A DNA stretch of 5,094 nucleotides, from NCBI GenBank assembly GCA_003135315.1, contig PLBD01000247.1, positions 1 through 5,094 on the forward strand, read 5' to 3'. A model generated the notes under the pieces. The model made no database searches, was not told the DNA's origin, and saw only the letters and a program-made list of their open reading frames with translations. The stretch is from Acidobacteriaceae bacterium (GTDB taxonomy: Bacteria > Acidobacteriota > Terriglobia > Terriglobales > Acidobacteriaceae). Of this stretch, positions 1 to 5,094 are shown in pieces. How positions within the stretch are numbered: the stretch's first letter is position 1; each line of letters starts with the position of its first letter. A program made the translations under genes and the position numbers.

Positions 1-2954
1 GGGTCGGCGTCTTTCCAGAGGGTGAGGAAATCTTTGTAGGCGGCGAGCGCACGGACGCGCGCGGCGTCGGCATCCGCTCCCTGCGAGGTCCTCTCCTGCA
101 GGGCGTTGGCCCGGGCCGCTCCCAGATGCGCCAGCGCTCCCGTCCAGCAATTCCAGACGATGCCGCTGTGGTCAATGATTTTCTGAAACTCAGCAGCGGC
201 AGCGCCGCCTTGTCCGGCTGCCAGGTATGCTTCTCCGCGCACGTAAACGTGATACAGGCAGGAAAGATTGGCCACGAACTGAATTTGCCCCAACTCAATG
301 GGGGAAGCAGCTTGCAGGGCAGTCAATGCGGCGGCCGGATTCTTTCTGTCCAGCGCCAATTGTGCCTGAATAGCAGGCAGCCAAAGCGATTGCATCTGCG
401 TGTCCAGCGGGAAGCGTTTCCCCAAGTCCTGCGCCAACGATTCGGCTCGTGCCGTGTCGCCCACCATGGCAAACGCAAGCGCAGCTTCGACCTCTGCGCC
501 CTGACTCGTGGGGGCCAGCTTTAAAGCATCTGCTGCTGACTGCCGGCCCTCTGTAGGATTGCCGTAAGCGGCTTGTTGCAGAGCTGCACTCGCCTGCAGG
601 ATTGCCGCATATTCCTTGTTGTCGGTCCGGATGGCGGAGTCCACAGCCCGCCTGGTCAGTTCCCGCGCCTTGCCGAGATGACCGCTGTACGCCTCGGTGT
701 CGGATGCGAGCCCCAGTCCATAGCTCTCATATCCCGGCTTCCCCGCAAACCACTGTTGCTGTTCCGCCATCACCGGGGAGTCCGTCCCGAGAAAGGCCAG
801 AGCGTAGCGAGCGACACGGAGTACGAAGTCACTTGGTCTTCCCGCCAGTCCCTTCTGGATCAAATCTTTCGCCTCGTCGAATCGCTGCAAGGCGAGGGCG
901 TAATTGGCCAGATTCTGAAACGCCAATTTAAGTTCCGCTGCATTGGGCGGCTTCTGGCGGTTGATCTCGGCAGCTTTTTCATATTGCCCCTGTTGGGCGT
1001 AGACAACGCCCAGGTTGACATACGCTTCGCGCGACAGCGGATAGCTCTCGATGATTTCCTGATAGGTTTGGGCCGCCTTATACAGTTCCCCGGTCACATT
1101 TCGATAGTAGTCGGCGCTGATCTCCAGCTTCTCGCGTTCGCTGGCATGTTCCCGCAACTGAAACGCTTTGGTGAAGTACTCGCTGGCCCGTCCCACCTCG
1201 CCAAGACTGAAGTAGTCCCTGCCCAGTTTGTCGTAGCCAATGGCAAAATTCGGATCGAGCTCGATGGCTCGTTGATGGTAAGGCAGGGCTGCGGCGTAGC
1301 CTTTCTCATTGAACGCCTTTCCTGCAAGGCTGTACGCTTTCAGAGCTTCCAGCGAGGAGGTAGTGGCCTGTTGGAGGGGAACATCAAATTTCTGCACCGT
1401 AGCCAGCGATTCGCCCAACTCCGTGCGCAGCTTCGATGCCGCGCCGCCCAGCGCGTCCAGTACCGTTTCCTTGGACGCCGCCGTCACCTGTTGTTCGGCA
1501 AGCACGTCTTCGTTCTGGCAATTCACCGCCTTTAATTCCAGTACATACTTGCTTCCCAGACTGCCAATCGCTCCGGTGAGGTAGGCCTTGCTGCCCGCAC
1601 GCAGGCAAAGCTCGCGCGCCAGATCGGGCGTCAGTTTCGTGCCCGCCGGACGGGTCATCAACTGCAAGGTCTTCGCAACTTCACGGTCCGAGAGCACGTT
1701 CAGGAAAGGCGATTGCCGCAGGGAGACGTTGAGCGCCGTCTTCAGCGTGTCGTCGAAAATCGCATCGCCCGTGCTGTTGGAAAAATCGGTGAGAACGATG
1801 CTGTCTTTCTCGGTGAGGCGGTGCGCAGCCTGGCGCGAGCGGAAGTAGAGTGTTCCCGCGATCGCAATTCCGGCGAGCAGCACGGCGGCGGGAACCAGGA
1901 CCTTCCAAAGTTTCCTGCCCGCAACCGGGACTTCGGCGGCCTTCACCGCGCTCGCGGACGGAGCGGAAGCCAGCGCAGGGGAAGAGCCCGAAGCTGCCGA
2001 CGGCCGCTGGGCCGTGACCTGAGCGCCGCTTTCCTGCGCGCCCGCCATCGTGCCGGAACCCGCAGCTATGGCTCGTCCTATCTCTGAATCCCGCTTCATG
2101 CGCTGCAACTCGGAGCGCATTTCGGAGGCGTGCTGATAACGGAGTTCGCGGTCCTTTTCCAGCGCACGGTTGATGATGTGCTCCAGTTGGGCGGGGACAT
2201 CGAGATTCAGCCGCACCGGGGCCACCGGAGCACGGTTCAGGATCGCGTCAAAGATGATGGCGGAACTGTCCCCACGGAAGGGCAACTGCCCGGTGGCCAT
2301 CTCGTAGAGGACGGCCCCAAACGAGAACAAGTCAGTCCGGGCATCCAGTTCCTTGGCCCGCGCCTGCTCCGGCGACATGTAAGCTACGGTGCCGAGCGTA
2401 GAACCGGGACTGGTCAGATGGTCCGAGTCCGCCGCAACGGTCTGACCGCCAAGCGTGGCAACCGTGCTCGAGGAAATGCGCGAAAGGCCGACCTTCGCCA
2501 GTCCGAAGTCCAGAATCTTGGCATGGCCGCGCTTGGTGACCAGGATGTTCGCGGGCTTGATGTCCCTGTGGATGATGCCTTCGGCGTGGGCTGCGTCGAG
2601 CGCGTCGGCAATCTCAATGGCCAACGAGAGAAGGACCTCGGTTTCCAGCGGCCGGCCGTCGATGCGATGCTTCAGCGTCATGCCATCCAGAAACTCCATG
2701 ACGATGAAGGGCTGCCCGTCATGTTGTCCGATTTCATGGATCGTGCAAATGTTAGGGTGATTCAGTGCCGACGCGGCCTGGGCTTCCCGCTGAAAGCGGC
2801 TTAGTGCCAGGGTGTCTTTGGATACTTCGTCGGGCAGAAACTTCAGGGCGACGAAGCGATGGAGGGTCAAGTCCTCGGCCTTGTAGACTACACCCATGCC
2901 GCCGCCGCCGATTTTCTCGACGATGCGGTAGTGCGATATGGTTCGGCCGATCAC
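1..2954 (-). CDS. Membrane serine/threonine protein kinase with periplasmic TPR region (3' end missing)
   Basis: Hanks-type kinase that would phosphorylate Ser/Thr on cytoplasmic proteins. Translation shows 984 residues without a stop; the gene runs off the left edge, probably by a few tens of codons. The start is GTG at 2954, giving the family-typical N-terminus MIGRTISHYRIVEKI; no in-frame ATG lies nearby upstream. Kinase domain is about residues 9-275: glycine loop GGGGMGVVY (16-24), VALK with catalytic Lys38, helix-C Glu57, HRDIKPAN (129-136, catalytic Asp131, an RD kinase), DFG (149-151) and MSPEQ (193-197). All key residues are present, so it should be active. The activation segment is long and Ser/Thr-rich. 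An Ala/Ser/Pro-rich linker follows, then one membrane helix (about 352-371, VLVPAAVLLAGIAIAGTLYF). The remainder should be periplasmic: a region starting DSIVLTDFSNSTGD (384-397) resembling TolB/FlgO-like domains, then TPR-like helical repeats from about 536 (IELDPN at 564-569; another around 640-673). Ligand and substrates are unknown. Kinase identity is very secure; TPR boundaries are by eye. Confidence 0.95.
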   Translation of the reverse strand, partial: MIGRTISHYRIVEKIGGGGMGVVYKAEDLTLHRFVALKFLPDEVSKDTLALSRFQREAQAASALNHPNICTIHEIGQHDGQPFIVMEFLDGMTLKHRIDGRPLETEVLLSLAIEIADALDAAHAEGIIHRDIKPANILVTKRGHAKILDFGLAKVGLSRISSSTVATLGGQTVAADSDHLTSPGSTLGTVAYMSPEQARAKELDARTDLFSFGAVLYEMATGQLPFRGDSSAIIFDAILNRAPVAPVRLNLDVPAQLEHIINRALEKDRELRYQHASEMRSELQRMKRDSEIGRAIAAGSGTMAGAQESGAQVTAQRPSAASGSSPALASAPSASAVKAAEVPVAGRKLWKVLVPAAVLLAGIAIAGTLYFRSRQAAHRLTEKDSIVLTDFSNSTGDAIFDDTLKTALNVSLRQSPFLNVLSDREVAKTLQLMTRPAGTKLTPDLARELCLRAGSKAYLTGAIGSLGSKYVLELKAVNCQNEDVLAEQQVTAASKETVLDALGGAASKLRTELGESLATVQKFDVPLQQATTSSLEALKAYSLAGKAFNEKGYAAALPYHQRAIELDPNFAIGYDKLGRDYFSLGEVGRASEYFTKAFQLREHASEREKLEISADYYRNVTGELYKAAQTYQEIIESYPLSREAYVNLGVVYAQQGQYEKAAEINRQKPPNAAELKLAFQNLANYALALQRFDEAKDLIQKGLAGRPSDFVLRVARYALAFLGTDSPVMAEQQQWFAGKPGYESYGLGLASDTEAYSGHLGKARELTRRAVDSAIRTDNKEYAAILQASAALQQAAYGNPTEGRQSAADALKLAPTSQGAEVEAALAFAMVGDTARAESLAQDLGKRFPLDTQMQSLWLPAIQAQLALDRKNPAAALTALQAASPIELGQIQFVANLSCLYHVYVRGEAYLAAGQGGAAAAEFQKIIDHSGIVWNCWTGALAHLGAARANALQERTSQGADADAARVRALAAYKDFLTLWKDAD

Positions 2955-2965
2955 GGAGTCGCACA

Positions 2966-2995
2966 ATAGTAGGCCGGGGCGCGAGAACGGGTCAA
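2966..2995 (-). promoter_or_regulatory. Sigma-70-like promoter of the kinase gene
   Basis: On the minus strand, TTGACC (2995-2990, 5 of 6 to the -35 consensus) is followed by an 18-nt spacer and TACTAT (2971-2966, 4 of 6 to the -10 consensus). Transcription would start around 2958-2960, only about 4-6 nt before the GTG at 2954. No Shine-Dalgarno sequence precedes that GTG, which fits leaderless or nearly leaderless translation. This is a consensus match by eye, not a mapped start. Confidence 0.5.
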
Positions 2996-3131
2996 TAGTA
3001 CTGGCATTGCGGGCAAAGCTACCTTCAACCCGCCACCTAATCGACTCGCAGGAAGCGCCGGCAGATCATGGCGGACCGCGTCCTTGACTTGGCTCACGCG
3101 GTGCGGGGAACGTCACCTCCGGCTTTCCCGC

Positions 3132-3159
3132 TTGACCCGCCACGGCTTTTCTGTAAGAG
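3132..3159 (+). promoter_or_regulatory. Weak candidate promoter for the RsbW-like gene
   Basis: TTGACC (3132-3137) matches the -35 consensus at 5 of 6 positions. The best -10 at a fitting distance is TAAGAG (3154-3159), which matches only 3 of 6, with a 16-nt spacer. It lies in the right place, about 30 bp before the ATG at 3190. The -10 is poor, so an alternative sigma factor or another start site is equally possible. Confidence 0.22.
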
Positions 3160-3165
3160 TAAGCC
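3144..3165 (+). promoter_or_regulatory. Imperfect dyad/hairpin upstream of the RsbW-like gene
   Basis: GGCTT (3144-3148) and AAGCC (3161-3165) are inverted repeats. Inside them TCT (3150-3152) pairs with AGA (3156-3158), with one G-T wobble, one bulged base and a GTA loop. The dyad overlaps the candidate -10, so it could be an operator or a leader hairpin. No T-run follows, so it is not an intrinsic terminator. Chance occurrence cannot be excluded. Confidence 0.25.
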
Positions 3166-3178
3166 ACACGTCTCACGT

Positions 3179-3183
3179 GGGGA
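3179..3183 (+). promoter_or_regulatory. Ribosome binding site deciding the 3190 start
   Basis: GGGGA sits 6 nt before the ATG at 3190. The alternative in-frame ATG at 3235 has no comparable purine-rich stretch, so the 147-residue form is preferred. Confidence 0.55.
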
Positions 3184-3189
3184 CAAGCC

Positions 3190-3633
3190 ATGCCGTCAGG
3201 CCTTCCTATCGTGGAGTTCGACCGCTCCAAACTGATGATACGCATTGAGGTCACGCTTAACGCCGATCCCACGGCCATCAGTCCCGTGGTGGAAGGCATC
3301 ATGGAGATGGCCCGCGGGATGGAGTGCAGCGCCGGCAAGGAGTTCGAGATTGAGACGGCCCTGCGCGAAGCCCTGGCCAACGCTATTGTTCACGGCTGCA
3401 AGAACGATCCCACCAAGAAAGTACAGTGCTGCGTGGGCTGCGACGAAGAGCGCGGCATGCTGATCGTAGTCCGCGACCCCGGCTCCGGCTTCGATCCTTT
3501 CGCCATTCCCGATCCCTGCAACGGGGAAAACGTTTACTCTAACCACGGGCGCGGCATCTACCTGATCAACCAGCTTATGGACGAGGTGAAGTTCGAGCGC
3601 AACGGCACCGAAATCCACATGCGCAAGTACTGA
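3190..3633 (+). CDS. RsbW/SpoIIAB-like ATP-binding protein (anti-sigma factor type, HATPase_c)
   Basis: A stand-alone 147-residue GHKL-fold ATPase domain, the usual size for anti-sigma factor kinases of the RsbW/SpoIIAB/BtrW group. In known members the protein binds a sigma factor or other partner and phosphorylates a STAS-domain antagonist on Ser/Thr. Visible motifs: N box EALANAIVHG (60-69, with Glu60, Asn64 and His68), G1 box DPGSG (96-100), a lid of about 19 residues, and G2 box HGRG (119-122). The ATP site therefore looks intact. There is no membrane segment or signal peptide, so it should be cytoplasmic. It contains six cysteines, including a CCVGC cluster at 80-84, which is not part of the ATPase motifs. 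No STAS protein, PP2C phosphatase or sigma factor lies beside it here, so partners are unknown. It is divergent from the kinase gene and ends 10 bp from the convergent rocD stop. A start at Met16 (3235) is possible because the conserved core begins about there, but only the first ATG has a good ribosome site. Confidence 0.9.
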   Translation: MPSGLPIVEFDRSKLMIRIEVTLNADPTAISPVVEGIMEMARGMECSAGKEFEIETALREALANAIVHGCKNDPTKKVQCCVGCDEERGMLIVVRDPGSGFDPFAIPDPCNGENVYSNHGRGIYLINQLMDEVKFERNGTEIHMRKY

Positions 3634-3643
3634 ATCGCGCCGC

Positions 3644-4858
3644 TCACTCCCACTCTTCAATCACCTGCCTGATCCGCTCGAAGGCCCAGTCGATCTCTTT
3701 CCGCGTGATGACCAGCGGCGGGGCGATGCGGATCACGCGATCGTGGGTCTCCTTGCAGAGAATGCCCAGTCCTTTCAGCGCCTCGCAGTAAGGCCGCGCC
3801 GGAACGTCCAGCTCGATGCCGATCCACAGGCCCTTGCCGCGGACTTCACGCAAGTGCGGGCTGCGCAGAGTGCGCAGCAGGTTCAGGAAGTACTCGCCAA
3901 GTTCAGCGGAGTGCTGGATCAGTTTCTCTTCGATGAGCACATGCAATGCGGCGCGCGCGACGGCGCAGCCCAGCGGATTGCCGCCGAAGGTGCTGCCGTG
4001 ATCGCCGGGATGGAAGACGCCGAGGATCTCCTTCGACGAAAGCACCGCCGAGACGGGATAGAAGCCGCCGGACAGCGCCTTGCCGATGATCACCATGTCC
4101 GGCCTCACCCCTTCATGCATGAAGGCGAACAGCTTGCCGGTGCGTCCCAGGCCGGATTGAATCTCGTCCGCGATCAAAAGCACATTGTTGCGGCGGCAAA
4201 TCTCGGCTGCCTCGCGCAGGAAGCCTTCGGGGGGAATCACAATTCCGGCTTCGCCCTGAATCGGCTCGACCAGGAATGCGCAGGTGTTGGGCGTGATGGC
4301 ATCGCGCAGGGCCGCGGCATCGCCAAAGGGGATGACCTTGAAGCCCGGGGTGAACGGGCCGAAGCCGTCGCGATACTGCTCGTCGGTCGAGAAACTGATG
4401 ACCGTGACGGTGCGGCCATGAAAGTTATTCGCGCAAGCGATGATTTCGGCTTGGCCATCGGGAATACCTTTGACCTTGTAGCCCCACTTGCGCGCGGCTT
4501 TCACCGCTGTCTCAACCGCCTCGGCACCGGAGTTCATCGGCAGCGCCATCTCGTAGCCGGTCAGCTCGTGCAGTTGCTGGTAGAAGAGCGGCAGTTGGTC
4601 ATTGCGGAAGGCGCGCGAGGTCAAGGTCACCTTCTGCGCCTGCTCAAACATCGCCTTCAGGATTTCGGGATGGCAATGTCCCTGGTTGACGGCGGAATAC
4701 GACGCCAGGCAATCCAGGTAACGATTGTCCTCCACGTCGTAGACCCACACCCCCTCGGCGCGTTCGATGACGACGTCGAGAGGATGGTAGTTGTGAGCGC
4801 CATAAAGTTCTTCCAGTTCGATGAAATCTTTGGTCAGCAAACGATCGATAACGGGCAT
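3644..4858 (-). CDS. rocD: Ornithine aminotransferase (ornithine--oxo-acid transaminase)
   Basis: PLP-dependent class III aminotransferase of 404 residues, full length for bacterial enzymes. It transfers the delta-amino group of L-ornithine to 2-oxoglutarate, giving glutamate-5-semialdehyde and glutamate, and so links arginine/ornithine breakdown to proline and glutamate; the enzyme is cytoplasmic. Diagnostic stretches are YGAHNYHPLDVVI (19-31), SAVNQGHCHP (55-64), LTSRAF (79-84), NSGAEAVETA (109-118), EPIQGEAG (198-205), DEIQSGLGRTG (231-241), GKALSGG with the PLP-binding Lys260, and HGSTFGGNPLG (287-297). Arg149, Glu203 and Arg377 align with the human OAT residues Arg180, Glu235 and Arg413 that handle substrate. 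These signatures separate it from acetylornithine aminotransferase (ArgD), the nearest alternative. The ATG at 4858 has a strong ribosome site. The four-helix-bundle gene ends 26 bp upstream on the same strand, so the two may share a transcript. No arginine-pathway partner gene is visible in the window. Confidence 0.95.
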   Translation of the reverse strand: MPVIDRLLTKDFIELEELYGAHNYHPLDVVIERAEGVWVYDVEDNRYLDCLASYSAVNQGHCHPEILKAMFEQAQKVTLTSRAFRNDQLPLFYQQLHELTGYEMALPMNSGAEAVETAVKAARKWGYKVKGIPDGQAEIIACANNFHGRTVTVISFSTDEQYRDGFGPFTPGFKVIPFGDAAALRDAITPNTCAFLVEPIQGEAGIVIPPEGFLREAAEICRRNNVLLIADEIQSGLGRTGKLFAFMHEGVRPDMVIIGKALSGGFYPVSAVLSSKEILGVFHPGDHGSTFGGNPLGCAVARAALHVLIEEKLIQHSAELGEYFLNLLRTLRSPHLREVRGKGLWIGIELDVPARPYCEALKGLGILCKETHDRVIRIAPPLVITRKEIDWAFERIRQVIEEWE

Positions 4859-4861
4859 GAT

Positions 4862-4867
4862 CTCCTC
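4862..4867 (-). promoter_or_regulatory. Ribosome binding site of rocD
   Basis: On the minus strand GAGGAG lies 3 nt (core GAGG 5 nt) before the ATG at 4858, a strong Shine-Dalgarno match that fixes the rocD start. It sits between the heptamer repeat array and the start codon. Confidence 0.75.
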
Positions 4868-4872
4868 TTTGA

Positions 4873-4900
4873 AGCAATTAGCAATTAGCGATTAGCAACG
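4873..4900. repeat. Heptamer tandem array, four units, with stops in all six frames
   Basis: Plus-strand units are AGCAATT (4873-4879), AGCAATT (4880-4886), AGCGATT (4887-4893) and a degenerate AGCAACG (4894-4900). Because 7 leaves a remainder of 1 when divided by 3, TAA on the minus strand (4894-4892, 4887-4885, 4880-4878) and TAG on the plus strand (4879-4881, 4886-4888, 4893-4895) each fall once in every frame. The array covers the last codons and stop of the four-helix-bundle gene and part of the gap before rocD. Confidence 0.85.
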
Positions 4901-5094
4901 GCTGCTGCTCGGCTTCTCTCCACCCGACGCAACAGCGACCCGAGCATTCGCTGAACTTCCCGAGCGTCGGTTGTCAGTTCCAGGTGAGCCTGGGACGACA
5001 GAAAGCCTAGATCTCGCGATAACAGCAAGAAATATTCCAGTTCAAACGACGAGCCCGCTGCCATGTTAAGAAAGCGATGGAAATCGCCATCTCC
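4885..5094 (-). CDS. Four-helix-bundle protein, 23S rRNA intervening-sequence family (5' end missing)
   Basis: An open frame enters from the right edge and runs 69 codons to a TAA at 4887-4885. It ends in ...AAAVANR. The translation reads GDGDFHRFLNMAAGSSFELE, followed by YFLLLSRDLGFLSSQAHLEL. This matches the second half of the short (about 115-130 residue) four-helix-bundle proteins first noticed in intervening sequences of 23S rRNA genes and widespread as free-standing genes. Typical features are the F(I/L)RFL...A.GS..ELE helix, the L..(A/S)RDLG(Y/F)L turn, and a last helix with basic residues (LLRRVERSR). The cellular role of this family is not established. The start codon and N-terminal half lie outside the window. 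The gene precedes rocD on the same strand with a 26-bp gap, and its stop codon is provided by the heptamer array. Family assignment is from remembered motifs only. Confidence 0.85.
   Translation of the reverse strand, partial: GDGDFHRFLNMAAGSSFELEYFLLLSRDLGFLSSQAHLELTTDAREVQRMLGSLLRRVERSRAAAVANR

Noticed and set aside
573..1535. Open plus-strand frame of 320 codons, with others at 126-524 and 2130-2804
   Set aside because: They lie antisense to the kinase gene, whose frame gives recognisable kinase and TPR sequence throughout. Their translations are Arg/Gln/Gly-rich with no family motif, as expected for antisense frames in GC-rich DNA.
1..2954. Possible frameshift in the kinase gene
   Set aside because: The codon phase was checked at several points (near 1-130, 930-1020, 1250, 1790-1820, 1911, 2376, 2562) and stays the same, with a continuous plausible protein.
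3107..3130. GGAAC at 3107-3111 as an ECF sigma-factor -35 element
   Set aside because: No GTC-type -10 element occurs at the usual distance downstream.
3196..3660. Open minus-strand frame of 154 codons opposite the RsbW-like gene
   Set aside because: The plus-strand frame carries the N, G1 and G2 boxes and a ribosome site; the antisense frame has low-complexity Ala/Val/His content and overlaps the end of rocD.
3644..4858. Acetylornithine aminotransferase (ArgD) or GABA aminotransferase as the identity of the class III enzyme
   Set aside because: The YGAHNYHP, SAVNQGHCHP, LTSRAF and HGSTFGGNPLG stretches are those of ornithine aminotransferase.
3743..4888. Open plus-strand frame of 381 codons opposite rocD
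   Set aside because: It is the mirror of a highly conserved aminotransferase gene. The protein shows no domain, and it ends where the heptamer array brings in a stop in every frame.
4873..4900. Heptamer array as a CRISPR array, attachment site or origin iterons
   Set aside because: Units are only 7 bp, contiguous and few, with no spacers, no integrase and no replication gene nearby.

Overview
The window looks like an ordinary stretch of a fairly GC-rich chromosome, probably an Acidobacteriota (Terriglobia-like) bacterium. This assignment is an inference. It rests on the very typical 'MIGxTISHY' serine/threonine kinase with a periplasmic TPR tail, on the style of the RsbW-like ATPase, and on the four-helix-bundle gene. 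No RNA gene, insertion sequence, CRISPR array or phage gene is visible.

Layout from left to right. Positions 1-2954, minus strand: most of a large membrane-spanning serine/threonine protein kinase whose last few codons lie beyond the left edge. Positions 2955-3189: a 235-bp divergent intergenic region. It has a good sigma-70-like promoter for the kinase placed so close to its GTG start that the mRNA should be nearly leaderless. It also has weaker promoter and hairpin candidates for the opposite gene. Positions 3190-3633, plus strand: a small GHKL/HATPase_c protein of the RsbW/SpoIIAB anti-sigma type. Positions 3644-4858, minus strand: ornithine aminotransferase (rocD), convergent with the previous gene across a 10-bp gap. 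Positions 4885-5094, minus strand: the C-terminal 69 codons of a four-helix-bundle (23S rRNA intervening-sequence type) protein, lying just upstream of rocD.

The kinase and the RsbW-like ATPase are divergently transcribed and could form a signalling pair, but nothing in the sequence proves contact. The four-helix-bundle gene and rocD are on the same strand and 26 bp apart, so they may be co-transcribed although their functions look unrelated.

The most unusual structure is a 28-bp array of four 7-bp units (4873-4900) at the end of the four-helix-bundle gene. It supplies that gene's stop codon and places a stop codon in all six reading frames. No clearly new multi-gene system is visible in this window.
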